A DNA stretch of 6,322 bases, from positions 1 through 6,322 of the forward strand of contig JAJZZZ010000086.1 in assembly GCA_021797265.1 (NCBI GenBank), written 5' to 3'. Both the position numbers and the translations under genes were made by a program. The stretch comes from Thermoplasmata archaeon (GTDB lineage Archaea; Thermoplasmatota; Thermoplasmata; Thermoplasmatales; Thermoplasmataceae). Under the pieces are notes generated by a model. It worked only from the letters and a program-made list of their open reading frames with translations, did no database searches and was not told the origin of the DNA. Below, piece after piece: positions 1-4,994 of the stretch (its first letter is position 1; every line of letters begins with the position of its first letter).

Positions 1-335
1 ACGAACTTGTTTCATATGGGCCCAGGAATCCAGAGAACAGAGGAGGCATATTTAGCTTTAATATTGGTAAAATATCTCCAATTGATCTTGAGTCTGAAAT
101 GCTTGAGCAGTCTTCGATGAAGATAGGTTCTGCCGTCCATCCTCATGATGTTGCATCATCCCTGGACAGAGAGAGGATTGCAGTAAGATCTGGCCACCAT
201 TGTGCAATGCCTCTGACTCACCGTCTGGGTGTCGTGGCAACCTCAAGGGCCTCCTATTATATATACAACTCAGAATTAGATGTTGAAAATCTATTTCAGG
301 CAATCGAAAATGTTGCGGTGAAGTACCATGAGTGA
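1..335 (+). CDS. sufS: SufS-type cysteine desulfurase, C-terminal part (5' end outside window)
   Basis: This is the C-terminal 110 residues of a PLP-dependent cysteine desulfurase; the frame (first full codon at base 3) is open to the window edge. The enzyme takes sulfur from L-cysteine as a persulfide on its active-site cysteine and passes it to a scaffold. The visible part shows the SufS/Csd hallmarks: YGP followed by RGGIFSFN, then HPHDVAS, then RSGHHCAMPL with the catalytic Cys at bases 201-203, RLGV, and SRASYYIYN near the end. The GHHCA form marks the group II (SufS) branch rather than IscS/NifS. Between the SFN strand and HPHDVA there are about 20 residues more than in the Bacillus SufS I remember, where these elements are almost adjacent. 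The stop overlaps the next gene by 8 bases, which supports coupled synthesis with the scaffold. The PLP-lysine region lies upstream, outside the window. Confidence 0.93.
   Translation, partial: ELVSYGPRNPENRGGIFSFNIGKISPIDLESEMLEQSSMKIGSAVHPHDVASSLDRERIAVRSGHHCAMPLTHRLGVVATSRASYYIYNSELDVENLFQAIENVAVKYHE
317..321 (+). promoter_or_regulatory. Ribosome binding site for sufU (GGTGA)
   Basis: GGTGA matches the part of the archaeal Shine-Dalgarno consensus that pairs with the 16S rRNA 3' end, and lies 6 bases before the ATG at 328. It supports that start over the in-frame ATG at 349, which itself has an AGAGG at 336-340. The site lies inside the last codons of sufS. Confidence 0.55.
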
Positions 336-717
336 AGAGGAAACTAATATGGAAATACTCCTGGATCATTACAGATCCCCGAGGAATTACGGAAAAATTG
401 AAGAACCATCAGTCCAACTTGTTGAATACAATCCAGTATGCGGAGATGCTGTACAATTCTCACTGAAAATAGATAACGGAATTATTACAGACGTAAAGTT
501 CATAGGTCGCGGATGCTCTGTCAGTCAAGGGGCAGCATCAATGCTGACTGAAAGGGTAAAGGGAAAAACCACAGAAGATGTAATGAAGATAGGGCCGGAG
601 GAAGTCCTAACAAGCATTGGTCTCAATCTGGGCCCCAGCAGGGAAAAGTGCGCGCTGCTTTCCCTCAACGCACTGCAAAAGTCAGTCAGAAAATACAGAG
701 ATGGTAAAAATGAGTAG
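328..717 (+). CDS. sufU: SufU/IscU-family Fe-S cluster assembly scaffold
   Basis: This 129-residue protein belongs to the NifU N-terminal/IscU/SufU family, which accepts sulfur from a cysteine desulfurase and assembles or relays Fe-S clusters in the cytoplasm. The N-terminal LLDHYRSPRNYG segment is typical. The three conserved cysteines are Cys38 in NPVCGD (with Asp40), Cys63 in GRGCSVS and Cys108 in REKCALL. The residue before Cys108 is Lys, as in SufU, not the His of IscU; GCSVSQGAASM is also SufU-like. However, the roughly 18-20-residue insertion that Gram-positive SufU carries between the second and third Cys is absent, so the length is IscU-like. The gene overlaps sufS by 8 bases and the ferredoxin gene by 8 bases, and the desulfurase is presumably its partner. 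The start at 328 is preferred for its GGTGA site; Met8 (base 349) is possible. The name sufU is by resemblance; iscU-like would also be defensible. Confidence 0.92.
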   Translation: MSEEETNMEILLDHYRSPRNYGKIEEPSVQLVEYNPVCGDAVQFSLKIDNGIITDVKFIGRGCSVSQGAASMLTERVKGKTTEDVMKIGPEEVLTSIGLNLGPSREKCALLSLNALQKSVRKYRDGKNE

Positions 718-916
718 TTACCGGGTAAGCATTGACAGGAAGGATTGCATAGGCGATGCAATATGCACCGCACTTTGTGACAACTTCTACATGGATTCGG
801 ATGGAAAGGCAAGTGTCAGAAATGAAATTATACCTGATAGCAAGTCTGAGGAGAATATTGAGGCAGAGCGCTCCTGTCCAGTTGGAATCATAAGTATCAC
901 GAAGGCTGATCCGTGA
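710..916 (+). CDS. Single [4Fe-4S] ferredoxin with Asp at second ligand position
   Basis: This is a 68-residue ferredoxin, a soluble low-potential electron carrier. Ligands in order are Cys13, Asp16, Cys19 in CIGDAIC, and Cys56 in SCPVGII. The arrangement closely follows the Pyrococcus furiosus ferredoxin I remember, in which the aspartate completes a [4Fe-4S] cluster that converts readily to [3Fe-4S]. Cys23 matches the Pyrococcus cysteine that forms a disulfide, but its partner near residue 48 is Glu here, and the usual Pro after Cys23 is Asp24. The start at 710 gives the same ATGAGT-stop overlap as the previous junction; an in-frame ATG at 701 would add three residues. Its place behind sufS and sufU suggests a role in cluster assembly, as electron donor or client, but this is inferred from position only. 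Its 3' end overlaps convergent glyS by 20 bases. Confidence 0.88.
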   Translation: MSSYRVSIDRKDCIGDAICTALCDNFYMDSDGKASVRNEIIPDSKSEENIEAERSCPVGIISITKADP

Positions 917-2381
917 ATTTATCCAGGGAAATGCTGGGATTTCCAATCAGGCCATGATTTATCAGCTCTTTCGAAGCAATCCTTATCTGCCTGGCACTGT
1001 CCCTTTCCCTGACAGTAACTGTCCCGTCTTCAAGGGAATCTCCATCAATTGTTATACAGTATGGGGTACCAATCTCATCCTGCCTTGCGTATCTTTTACC
1101 TATTGATCCTGATTCATCATAAAATATATACGGGTCCTTCAGGGACAGGCTCCTGAATATTTCACGCGCGAGAAGGTCCATTCCATTTTTTTTCATCAGT
1201 GGAAACACTGCAGCATGGTATGGAGCAACATCAGGAGTGAGTGACAGCACCGTATATCCATTTTCCCTGGTCTTCAAAGAATGCATCAGCACGGTCAGGA
1301 CTATTCTGTCCACGCCGGATGCTGGCTCAATGACAGAAGGTACAATATCACCATCTTCACTACTGACAGACATAGACTCTCCACTTGTCCTCTCATGGTT
1401 TCTTAGATCATTTCTGTCAGCAATCCCTGTTATTTCAATCCAGTTTCCGTCAAGTTCTGCTTCAGCATCCCATGAATCAAAAGAATAGTGTGCCAGTTCG
1501 TTTTTTTCGTGTTGCCTGAATCTCAAGCGGTCCTTTGCAATACCCATTTTCAGAAGTATCTGCTGAGTCAGCGTCATAAAATAACCCATTGCATTGCTGC
1601 TTATTATTCCTGAATTGACAGCTTCCCTGGCATTCACAGTGACTGGTGGTGATGACCTTGGGCAGATGGTAATATCGCCATCATATTCTATCTCAGCCCA
1701 GTACTTCTTTTCCGGATGCACAAATACCTCCACCTCACACATATTAAATTCCTTCATTCTTATGAGGCTCTGTCTAGGTGCTATCTCGTTCCTGAAACCT
1801 TTTCCGGTCTGGGCTATGGCCATTGGAAGCTTGCCCCTGAAAAGGTTATTGAGAATCCTGAAATTTATGAAAATTCCCTGAGCAGTCTCAGGCCTGAGAA
1901 AAAGGTCACCAGAGGATCCCTGATCGGGAAGGTAGAACATCTGCCTGACATCGAATACTCTGGTGATTCTAGTACCACAGTTTGTGCATTTTACAACATT
2001 GTCCCTGACAAAAGATAGACCGCTTTCCACAGTATCGAACACTTCCTGAAATCCGGCACTCCTGGTGAAGGTTTCAAGCTTCTGCCTCAGGTGACATTTA
2101 TCACATTCTGCTGCTATATCAAGAAATTTGTCGACATGGCCCGAAGCCTGAAAAACGGCCCTGGGAACGACAACAGGGGTGTCAATCAGAAGGGCATTCT
2201 CTCTAAGATAGGCCTCCTTCCAAATGCGAATAATGTTATCTTTCAGCATTACTCCAAGTGGTCCATAGTCATAGAATCCTGCTTCTCCGCCATATATGGA
2301 AAATGATGGCCAGAAAAATCCTCTTCTTTTGGCAAGTTCAACTACTTTCTCATAGGTATTTTCAGTTTTTTCTACGGTCAT
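897..2381 (-). CDS. glyS: Glycyl-tRNA synthetase (alpha2 type)
   Basis: This is a 494-residue class II aminoacyl-tRNA synthetase that charges tRNA-Gly in the cytoplasm. It is the single-chain dimeric form of archaea and eukaryotes, not the bacterial alpha2-beta2 form. The N-terminus has RRGFFWPSFSIYGG and FYDYGPLG (about 19-43). A zinc-binding pattern CDKC (93-96) with CTNC (132-135) sits in the insertion. RPETAQG (163-169), motif 2 GKGFRNEIAPRQ with KEFNMCEVEVF (193-220), and motif 3 GVDRIVLTVL (356-365) form the catalytic domain. The anticodon-binding domain follows from about 375 (TPDVAPYHAAVFP) through GKRYARQDEIGTPYC to about 475. The length fits a compact archaeal member. The ATG is preceded by GAGGAAG five bases away. 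It is the last gene of the minus-strand series, lies 64 bases after the CBS gene with its own TATA-like element, and its stop lies inside the convergent ferredoxin gene. Confidence 0.97.
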   Translation of the reverse strand: MTVEKTENTYEKVVELAKRRGFFWPSFSIYGGEAGFYDYGPLGVMLKDNIIRIWKEAYLRENALLIDTPVVVPRAVFQASGHVDKFLDIAAECDKCHLRQKLETFTRSAGFQEVFDTVESGLSFVRDNVVKCTNCGTRITRVFDVRQMFYLPDQGSSGDLFLRPETAQGIFINFRILNNLFRGKLPMAIAQTGKGFRNEIAPRQSLIRMKEFNMCEVEVFVHPEKKYWAEIEYDGDITICPRSSPPVTVNAREAVNSGIISSNAMGYFMTLTQQILLKMGIAKDRLRFRQHEKNELAHYSFDSWDAEAELDGNWIEITGIADRNDLRNHERTSGESMSVSSEDGDIVPSVIEPASGVDRIVLTVLMHSLKTRENGYTVLSLTPDVAPYHAAVFPLMKKNGMDLLAREIFRSLSLKDPYIFYDESGSIGKRYARQDEIGTPYCITIDGDSLEDGTVTVRERDSARQIRIASKELINHGLIGNPSISLDKFTDQPS

Positions 2382-2386
2382 ATTGT

Positions 2387-2393
2387 CTTCCTC
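2387..2393 (-). promoter_or_regulatory. Ribosome binding site for glyS (GAGGAAG)
   Basis: On the minus strand GAGGAAG stands five bases before the glyS ATG. It fits an mRNA with a short leader and is the clearest purine-rich site among the minus-strand genes. Confidence 0.6.
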
Positions 2394-2406
2394 ATTAAAA
2401 TATAAA

Positions 2407-2430
2407 GTAATCTGTGAATAAATATGGAAT
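2407..2430 (-). promoter_or_regulatory. Promoter-like element upstream of glyS (TATA-like box)
   Basis: On the minus strand the core is ATATTTATTCAC (2425-2414), an AT-rich archaeal TATA-like sequence. Expected initiation about 25 bases downstream would fall near 2395, leaving a short leader that includes the GAGGAAG site. The same sequence, with one mismatch and one gap, precedes guaAB. A second AT-rich stretch, TTTATATTTTAA (about 2407-2396), is closer to the start and would instead place initiation near the ATG. Assignment is by sequence resemblance and spacing. Confidence 0.5.
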
Positions 2431-2445
2431 TTCAGGCATCATGTT

Positions 2446-3309
2446 TCAGAAAAGTATCCTCAGTATGTGTGTGTCGAAGAGCATGCCTACCAGATCATCA
2501 CTCCCCTTGAATACTGGAAGCTGGTTATAGTTCCCCCCCTCCATCTTTCTGACAGCTGCTTCCATGGTATCGTTTGTGTTTGTAACAACGGGGTTTCTTA
2601 CCATTATGTTCTTTACAGGGGAATTTGGCAGCTGAACATTGTTCTTCACTATAATATATGTGAAAACATTCCTGATACCTTCCCAGGACCAGGGATCTTC
2701 ATCATCCGCCATTCCGGTTTCAGAAGTCTCCATTCTAGATTCAATATCTATCTTGTCGAACAGGTCTCTGTCTGTTACGATGCCGGCAAACTGTCCGGAT
2801 AAATTGAGAACTGGAGAGGCATAAGTTCTGGAAATTCTCATAATATGAGAAACCACAGAGACAGGGTCCTCCTCATATACACATACTGCAGACAATTCTC
2901 CAAGGTCTTTGACCTTTCTAGTGCCATGTTTTTCTCTGATTGCTCTGAGAAAATTCTGCGGAGTCAGGATACCAACTACATTGTTATCATCGTCAATTAC
3001 TGCTATGTGACGCCTGCCCTGTCTGGAAAGTTCTTTTGCGGCGTCCTCTATGCTATCGTCTGGTCTAACAGCCCTTGCCCTTCTCAGTAACATGGCAGTC
3101 TGGGATTCGTGTGGATTTTCAAAGATATCTCGTCTGCTTACCATTCCTACATATTTTCCAGACTGGTCTGTAATTGGAAGGCCAGTAAGATTGTTCTGTA
3201 TCAGTGTTTTAACAAGGCTATTTATGGCACTTGGGACTGAAAAAGTGGTAGGCTTGGTGGTCATTATTTCCCGGACTGTCTTGATCATGGGGACTTGTAT
3301 TTTCAACAT
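2446..3309 (-). CDS. Protein with four CBS motifs (two Bateman modules)
   Basis: This 287-residue soluble protein consists almost wholly of CBS motifs, which in known families bind adenine nucleotides or S-adenosylmethionine and act as sensors. CBS1 runs from about 10 to 66 (VREIMTTKPTTFS to GMVSRRDIF), CBS2 from about 75 to 125 (RRHIAVIDDDNNVVGIL), CBS3 from about 133 to 186 (ending AGIVTDRDLF), and CBS4 from about 231 to 287 (VKNIMVRNPVV to the C-terminus). CBS3 and CBS4 are separated by about 40 residues that include an acidic stretch and PWSWEG (206-211). No catalytic or DNA-binding domain is fused, so the target cannot be read from the sequence. Its position between a GMP synthase subunit gene and glyS allows a link with purine levels, but that is only a guess. 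The ATG at 3309 has no obvious Shine-Dalgarno; Met8 (3288) is an alternative start. Confidence 0.88.
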   Translation of the reverse strand: MLKIQVPMIKTVREIMTTKPTTFSVPSAINSLVKTLIQNNLTGLPITDQSGKYVGMVSRRDIFENPHESQTAMLLRRARAVRPDDSIEDAAKELSRQGRRHIAVIDDDNNVVGILTPQNFLRAIREKHGTRKVKDLGELSAVCVYEEDPVSVVSHIMRISRTYASPVLNLSGQFAGIVTDRDLFDKIDIESRMETSETGMADDEDPWSWEGIRNVFTYIIVKNNVQLPNSPVKNIMVRNPVVTNTNDTMEAAVRKMEGGNYNQLPVFKGSDDLVGMLFDTHILRILF

Positions 3310-3326
3310 CTATTAAACGATTTGCA

Positions 3327-3336
3327 GATTTATTAC
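3327..3336 (-). promoter_or_regulatory. Possible TATA box for the CBS-protein gene
   Basis: On the minus strand GTAATAAATC is centred about 22 bases before the ATG at 3309. That distance would give a leaderless or nearly leaderless mRNA, in keeping with the lack of a Shine-Dalgarno. It lies in the 90-base gap after guaAB, which otherwise holds only a T-rich stretch (about 3341-3355) with no convincing terminator hairpin. The call is weak because the gap is AT-rich throughout. Confidence 0.3.
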
Positions 3337-3399
3337 AGCAAAAATTTTGAAAACGTTAAGCCCAGCACATTATGCAGCCAGTTAAGTGTTGAGGAGCAC

Positions 3400-4335
3400 T
3401 CATTCCCACTCTATAGTGGCAGGCGGTTTGTCAGTTATGTCATAAACAACCCTGTTTATTTCTTTAACTTCATTGGTTATATCCGTTGAAACCTCCTCAA
3501 GAAATTCCCAGTCCGGTTTGGAGAATGTCCCGCTCATTCCGTCATTGGTCTCAACCATCCTTATGCATACCGTCTTTCCGTAGCTTCTTTTGTCTCCATG
3601 TATTCCGGTCGACTGAACCGGAAGGAGAACTGCAAAATATTGCCATGGTCTGTTTTTCACGGGGAATCTTTCACGGACCTTCTCTTCAAGAATTGAGGTG
3701 ACCTTTCTCAGCGTATCTGCCTTCTCTTTTGTGACCTCCCCGATAATCCTGACTGCAAGCCCCGGCCCAGGGAATGGCTGAATATCTGATGGAAGTTGCA
3801 GATATTCTGATACCGCTCGGACCTCGTCTTTGTAAAGGTCTCTCAGGGGTTCCAGGAGTTTTAGATTCATCACATCAGGCAGTCCGCCAACATTGTGATG
3901 GCTCTTGATTGTGTCTCTAACAGAACCCCCGCTCTCAATCCAGTCTGGAGCTATTGTTCCCTGAAGTAAAGTTTCGGCGCCAAATTCTCTAGCAATCTTC
4001 TCGAATACCTCTATAAATTTGGCTCCTATGATCTTTCTTTTCCTTTCAGGGTCAGTTACTCCTTTTAGGGCAGAAAGAAAATCATCAGAAGCATCAACGA
4101 TCCTGTAATTGAGGCTGTACCTTTCAAATATCTCTCTAACCCTCTCTTTCTCACCTTCCCTTACGAGGCCTGTATCTATAAATACAGAGAGGATTCTATC
4201 TCCTGCAGCCTTACTGGCAATAATGGCAAGAAGGGTGCTGTCCTGCCCCCCAGAGCAGGCTAAAATACCTTTGCCAGTTAGTTTTTCATTTATCTCCTTG
4301 GTTGCAGAATCCAAAAATTTTTCAACAGAAAGCAT
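3400..4335 (-). CDS. guaAB: GMP synthase subunit B (ATP pyrophosphatase, stand-alone)
   Basis: This 311-residue protein is the synthetase half of GMP synthase: it adenylylates XMP with ATP and aminates it to GMP, using ammonia from a separate glutamine amidotransferase subunit that is not in this window. The PP-loop is SGGQDS (28-33), where the family usually has [17 protein letters not shown] (52-62), [13 protein letters not shown] (92-104), [13 protein letters not shown] (123-135), SHHNVGGLP (145-153) and [10 protein letters not shown] (188-197) are all typical. The C-terminal dimerization and XMP-binding domain starts near 225, with [21 protein letters not shown] and the terminal PPATIEWE, which is the family's usual end, so the gene is intact. 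The split two-subunit arrangement is archaeal. No Shine-Dalgarno precedes the ATG, but a TATA-like element lies about 21 bases upstream, so the mRNA may be leaderless. Confidence 0.96.
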   Translation of the reverse strand: MLSVEKFLDSATKEINEKLTGKGILACSGGQDSTLLAIIASKAAGDRILSVFIDTGLVREGEKERVREIFERYSLNYRIVDASDDFLSALKGVTDPERKRKIIGAKFIEVFEKIAREFGAETLLQGTIAPDWIESGGSVRDTIKSHHNVGGLPDVMNLKLLEPLRDLYKDEVRAVSEYLQLPSDIQPFPGPGLAVRIIGEVTKEKADTLRKVTSILEEKVRERFPVKNRPWQYFAVLLPVQSTGIHGDKRSYGKTVCIRMVETNDGMSGTFSKPDWEFLEEVSTDITNEVKEINRVVYDITDKPPATIEWE

Positions 4336-4342
4336 TCAAAAG

Positions 4343-4365
4343 GTAATCGTGAATAAATATTGAAT
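4343..4365 (-). promoter_or_regulatory. Promoter-like element upstream of guaAB (TATA-like box)
   Basis: On the minus strand AATATTTATTCAC is centred about 21 bases before the guaAB ATG, close enough for transcription to begin at or very near the start codon. The element fills the 42-base gap after the membrane-protein gene and matches the one ahead of glyS at 22 positions, with one mismatch and one gap. The sequence ahead of the ATG (ACCTTTTGA) has no Shine-Dalgarno, which fits a leaderless mRNA. Confidence 0.5.
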
Positions 4366-4377
4366 ATTTTGTAATCC

Positions 4378-4695
4378 TCAGGTTTTCATTATTGCGCCGA
4401 GGAATACCAGCAGCCCTATTGCTGCCCCTATAATTGTAGCAACTATATAGAAAACAGCTCCAACTATAACATTATCCAGAAGACCTACTCCAGGCATGTA
4501 GAAATGTGTCACCAGATAAATAATCAGTCCAATGACTATTCCCACTACCAGAAGGGATACTCCAACAAGTCTGCTCTTTCCGCTTCCGAAATATGAAGTC
4601 AGAATACCGAGAATGAAAAGAGCCAAGGCAAGAATGCCCAGCACTACAAACAAAAATACCTGCCAGTTCCAAGGATCATATGCTGCCGCAATCAT
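4378..4695 (-). CDS. Small membrane protein with three predicted helices, family not recognised
   Basis: I do not recognise a family for this 105-residue hydrophobic protein. Three likely membrane helices are visible: about 12-36 (VFLFVVLGILALALFILGI), about 42-66 (LVGVSLLVVGIVIGLIIYLV), and about 73-103 (VIVGAVFYIVATIIGAAIGL). The first loop contains basic residues (GSGKSR, 37-42) and the C-terminus ends in MKT. By the positive-inside rule the loop between helices 1 and 2 would face the cytoplasm and the N-terminus (AYDPWNW) the outside. There are no obvious catalytic or metal-binding residues and no cleavable signal. The start is 11 bases after the stop of the RAM-domain gene, so the two are very probably co-transcribed and may be functionally linked. 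Only a weak GGA stands before the ATG. Codon-frame continuity and the membrane pattern make it a convincing real gene. Confidence 0.75.
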   Translation of the reverse strand: MIAAAYDPWNWQVFLFVVLGILALALFILGILTSYFGSGKSRLVGVSLLVVGIVIGLIIYLVTHFYMPGVGLLDNVIVGAVFYIVATIIGAAIGLLVFLGAIMKT

Positions 4696-4706
4696 GTTTC
4701 CAACTC

Positions 4707-4940
4707 TTAAAGTTTGATTCCTGTTAGTGTCTTGGTGTCTATGACTCCTTCTATGGTTCTTATCTTCTCAACAACAACCTTACCAAGTTCGCTAAAATCT
4801 TTGGCATCTATTTTCACAATAAGATCATACTCCCCAAAAAGAGGGTGGATCTCTACGACATATTCCAGCTTGGAAATCCTGTTATAGACTTCATGCTCCT
4901 TTCCGGGTACCGTGCTGACCAGAACAAATGCCACTGACAA
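4707..4940 (-). CDS. Stand-alone RAM domain protein (Lrp/AsnC ligand-binding domain)
   Basis: This 77-residue protein is a complete RAM (AsnC_trans_reg) domain without the helix-turn-helix domain of Lrp/AsnC regulators. FVLVSTVPGKEHEVYNRI is strand 1 plus helix 1, VVEIHPLFGEYDLIVKIDA (about 28-46) contains the hallmark GEYDL turn, and VVEKIRTIEGVIDTKTLTG is the second helix and last strand. In Lrp proteins this domain forms dimers and octamers and binds amino acids. Stand-alone versions are known and are thought to sense small molecules or to modulate full-length regulators; the ligand here cannot be told. Translation appears to begin at TTG (4940), five bases after a GTGATC site; a GTG two codons later (4934) is an alternative. 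The gene sits 54 bases downstream of hisS and 11 bases upstream of a membrane-protein gene. Confidence 0.9.
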   Translation of the reverse strand: MSVAFVLVSTVPGKEHEVYNRISKLEYVVEIHPLFGEYDLIVKIDAKDFSELGKVVVEKIRTIEGVIDTKTLTGIKL

Positions 4941-4945
4941 ACCTA

Positions 4946-4951
4946 GATCAC
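4946..4951 (-). promoter_or_regulatory. Ribosome binding site for the RAM-domain gene (GTGATC)
   Basis: On the minus strand GTGATC complements the 3' end of archaeal 16S rRNA and ends five bases before the TTG at 4940. It is the main reason for choosing this non-AUG start over the GTG at 4934. Confidence 0.45.
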
Positions 4952-4962
4952 TACTGTATGTG

Positions 4963-4971
4963 AAATATAAG
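4963..4971 (-). promoter_or_regulatory. Possible TATA box for the RAM-domain gene
   Basis: On the minus strand CTTATATTT lies in the 54-base gap after hisS, centred about 26 bases before the TTG at 4940. It is a good TATA-like sequence. At this distance initiation would fall near the start codon and downstream of the GTGATC site, so either the box is not the real promoter, or the ribosome site is used only in mRNA that reads through from hisS. Confidence 0.35.
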
Positions 4972-4994
4972 GAGTTTAAGAATCTTTCTAATAT

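Noticed and set aside
58..369. 103-residue open frame on the minus strand
   Set aside because: It lies antisense to clear SufS coding sequence, has no domain character, and reads as a low-complexity shadow frame.
617..709. Longer N-terminus for the ferredoxin from ATG 617 (or 701)
   Set aside because: The 28 extra residues from 617 overlap the conserved C-terminal region of the scaffold gene in another frame and look like nothing in ferredoxins. Start 710 reproduces the overlap geometry of the previous junction; 701 remains possible but adds only three residues.
1237..1881. Plus-strand frames opposite glyS, about 83-100 residues each
   Set aside because: Antisense shadows of a strongly conserved gene, with no start signals or recognisable motifs.
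3338..3357. T-rich stretch with CAAAA/TTTTG symmetry in the gap after guaAB
   Set aside because: The symmetry leaves a one-base loop and is expected in AT-rich DNA. It might help termination in archaea as a T-run, but nothing separates it from background.
4352..4370. AATATT-N-AATATT palindrome as a separate operator
   Set aside because: It overlaps the TATA-like box of guaAB and is absent from the matching glyS element, so it is most simply AT-rich promoter sequence.
4472..4672. 66-residue minus-strand frame inside the membrane-protein gene
   Set aside because: It is a different frame of the same region with an unlikely composition (many Cys, Ser and Trp). The 4378-4695 frame has a clean three-helix pattern and better spacing to its neighbour.
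4973..4994. Possible terminator hairpin after hisS (TTAGAA with TTCTTAA)
   Set aside because: The stem would be only four to five A/T-rich pairs with a mismatch, and there is no clear T-run after it; not supportable.
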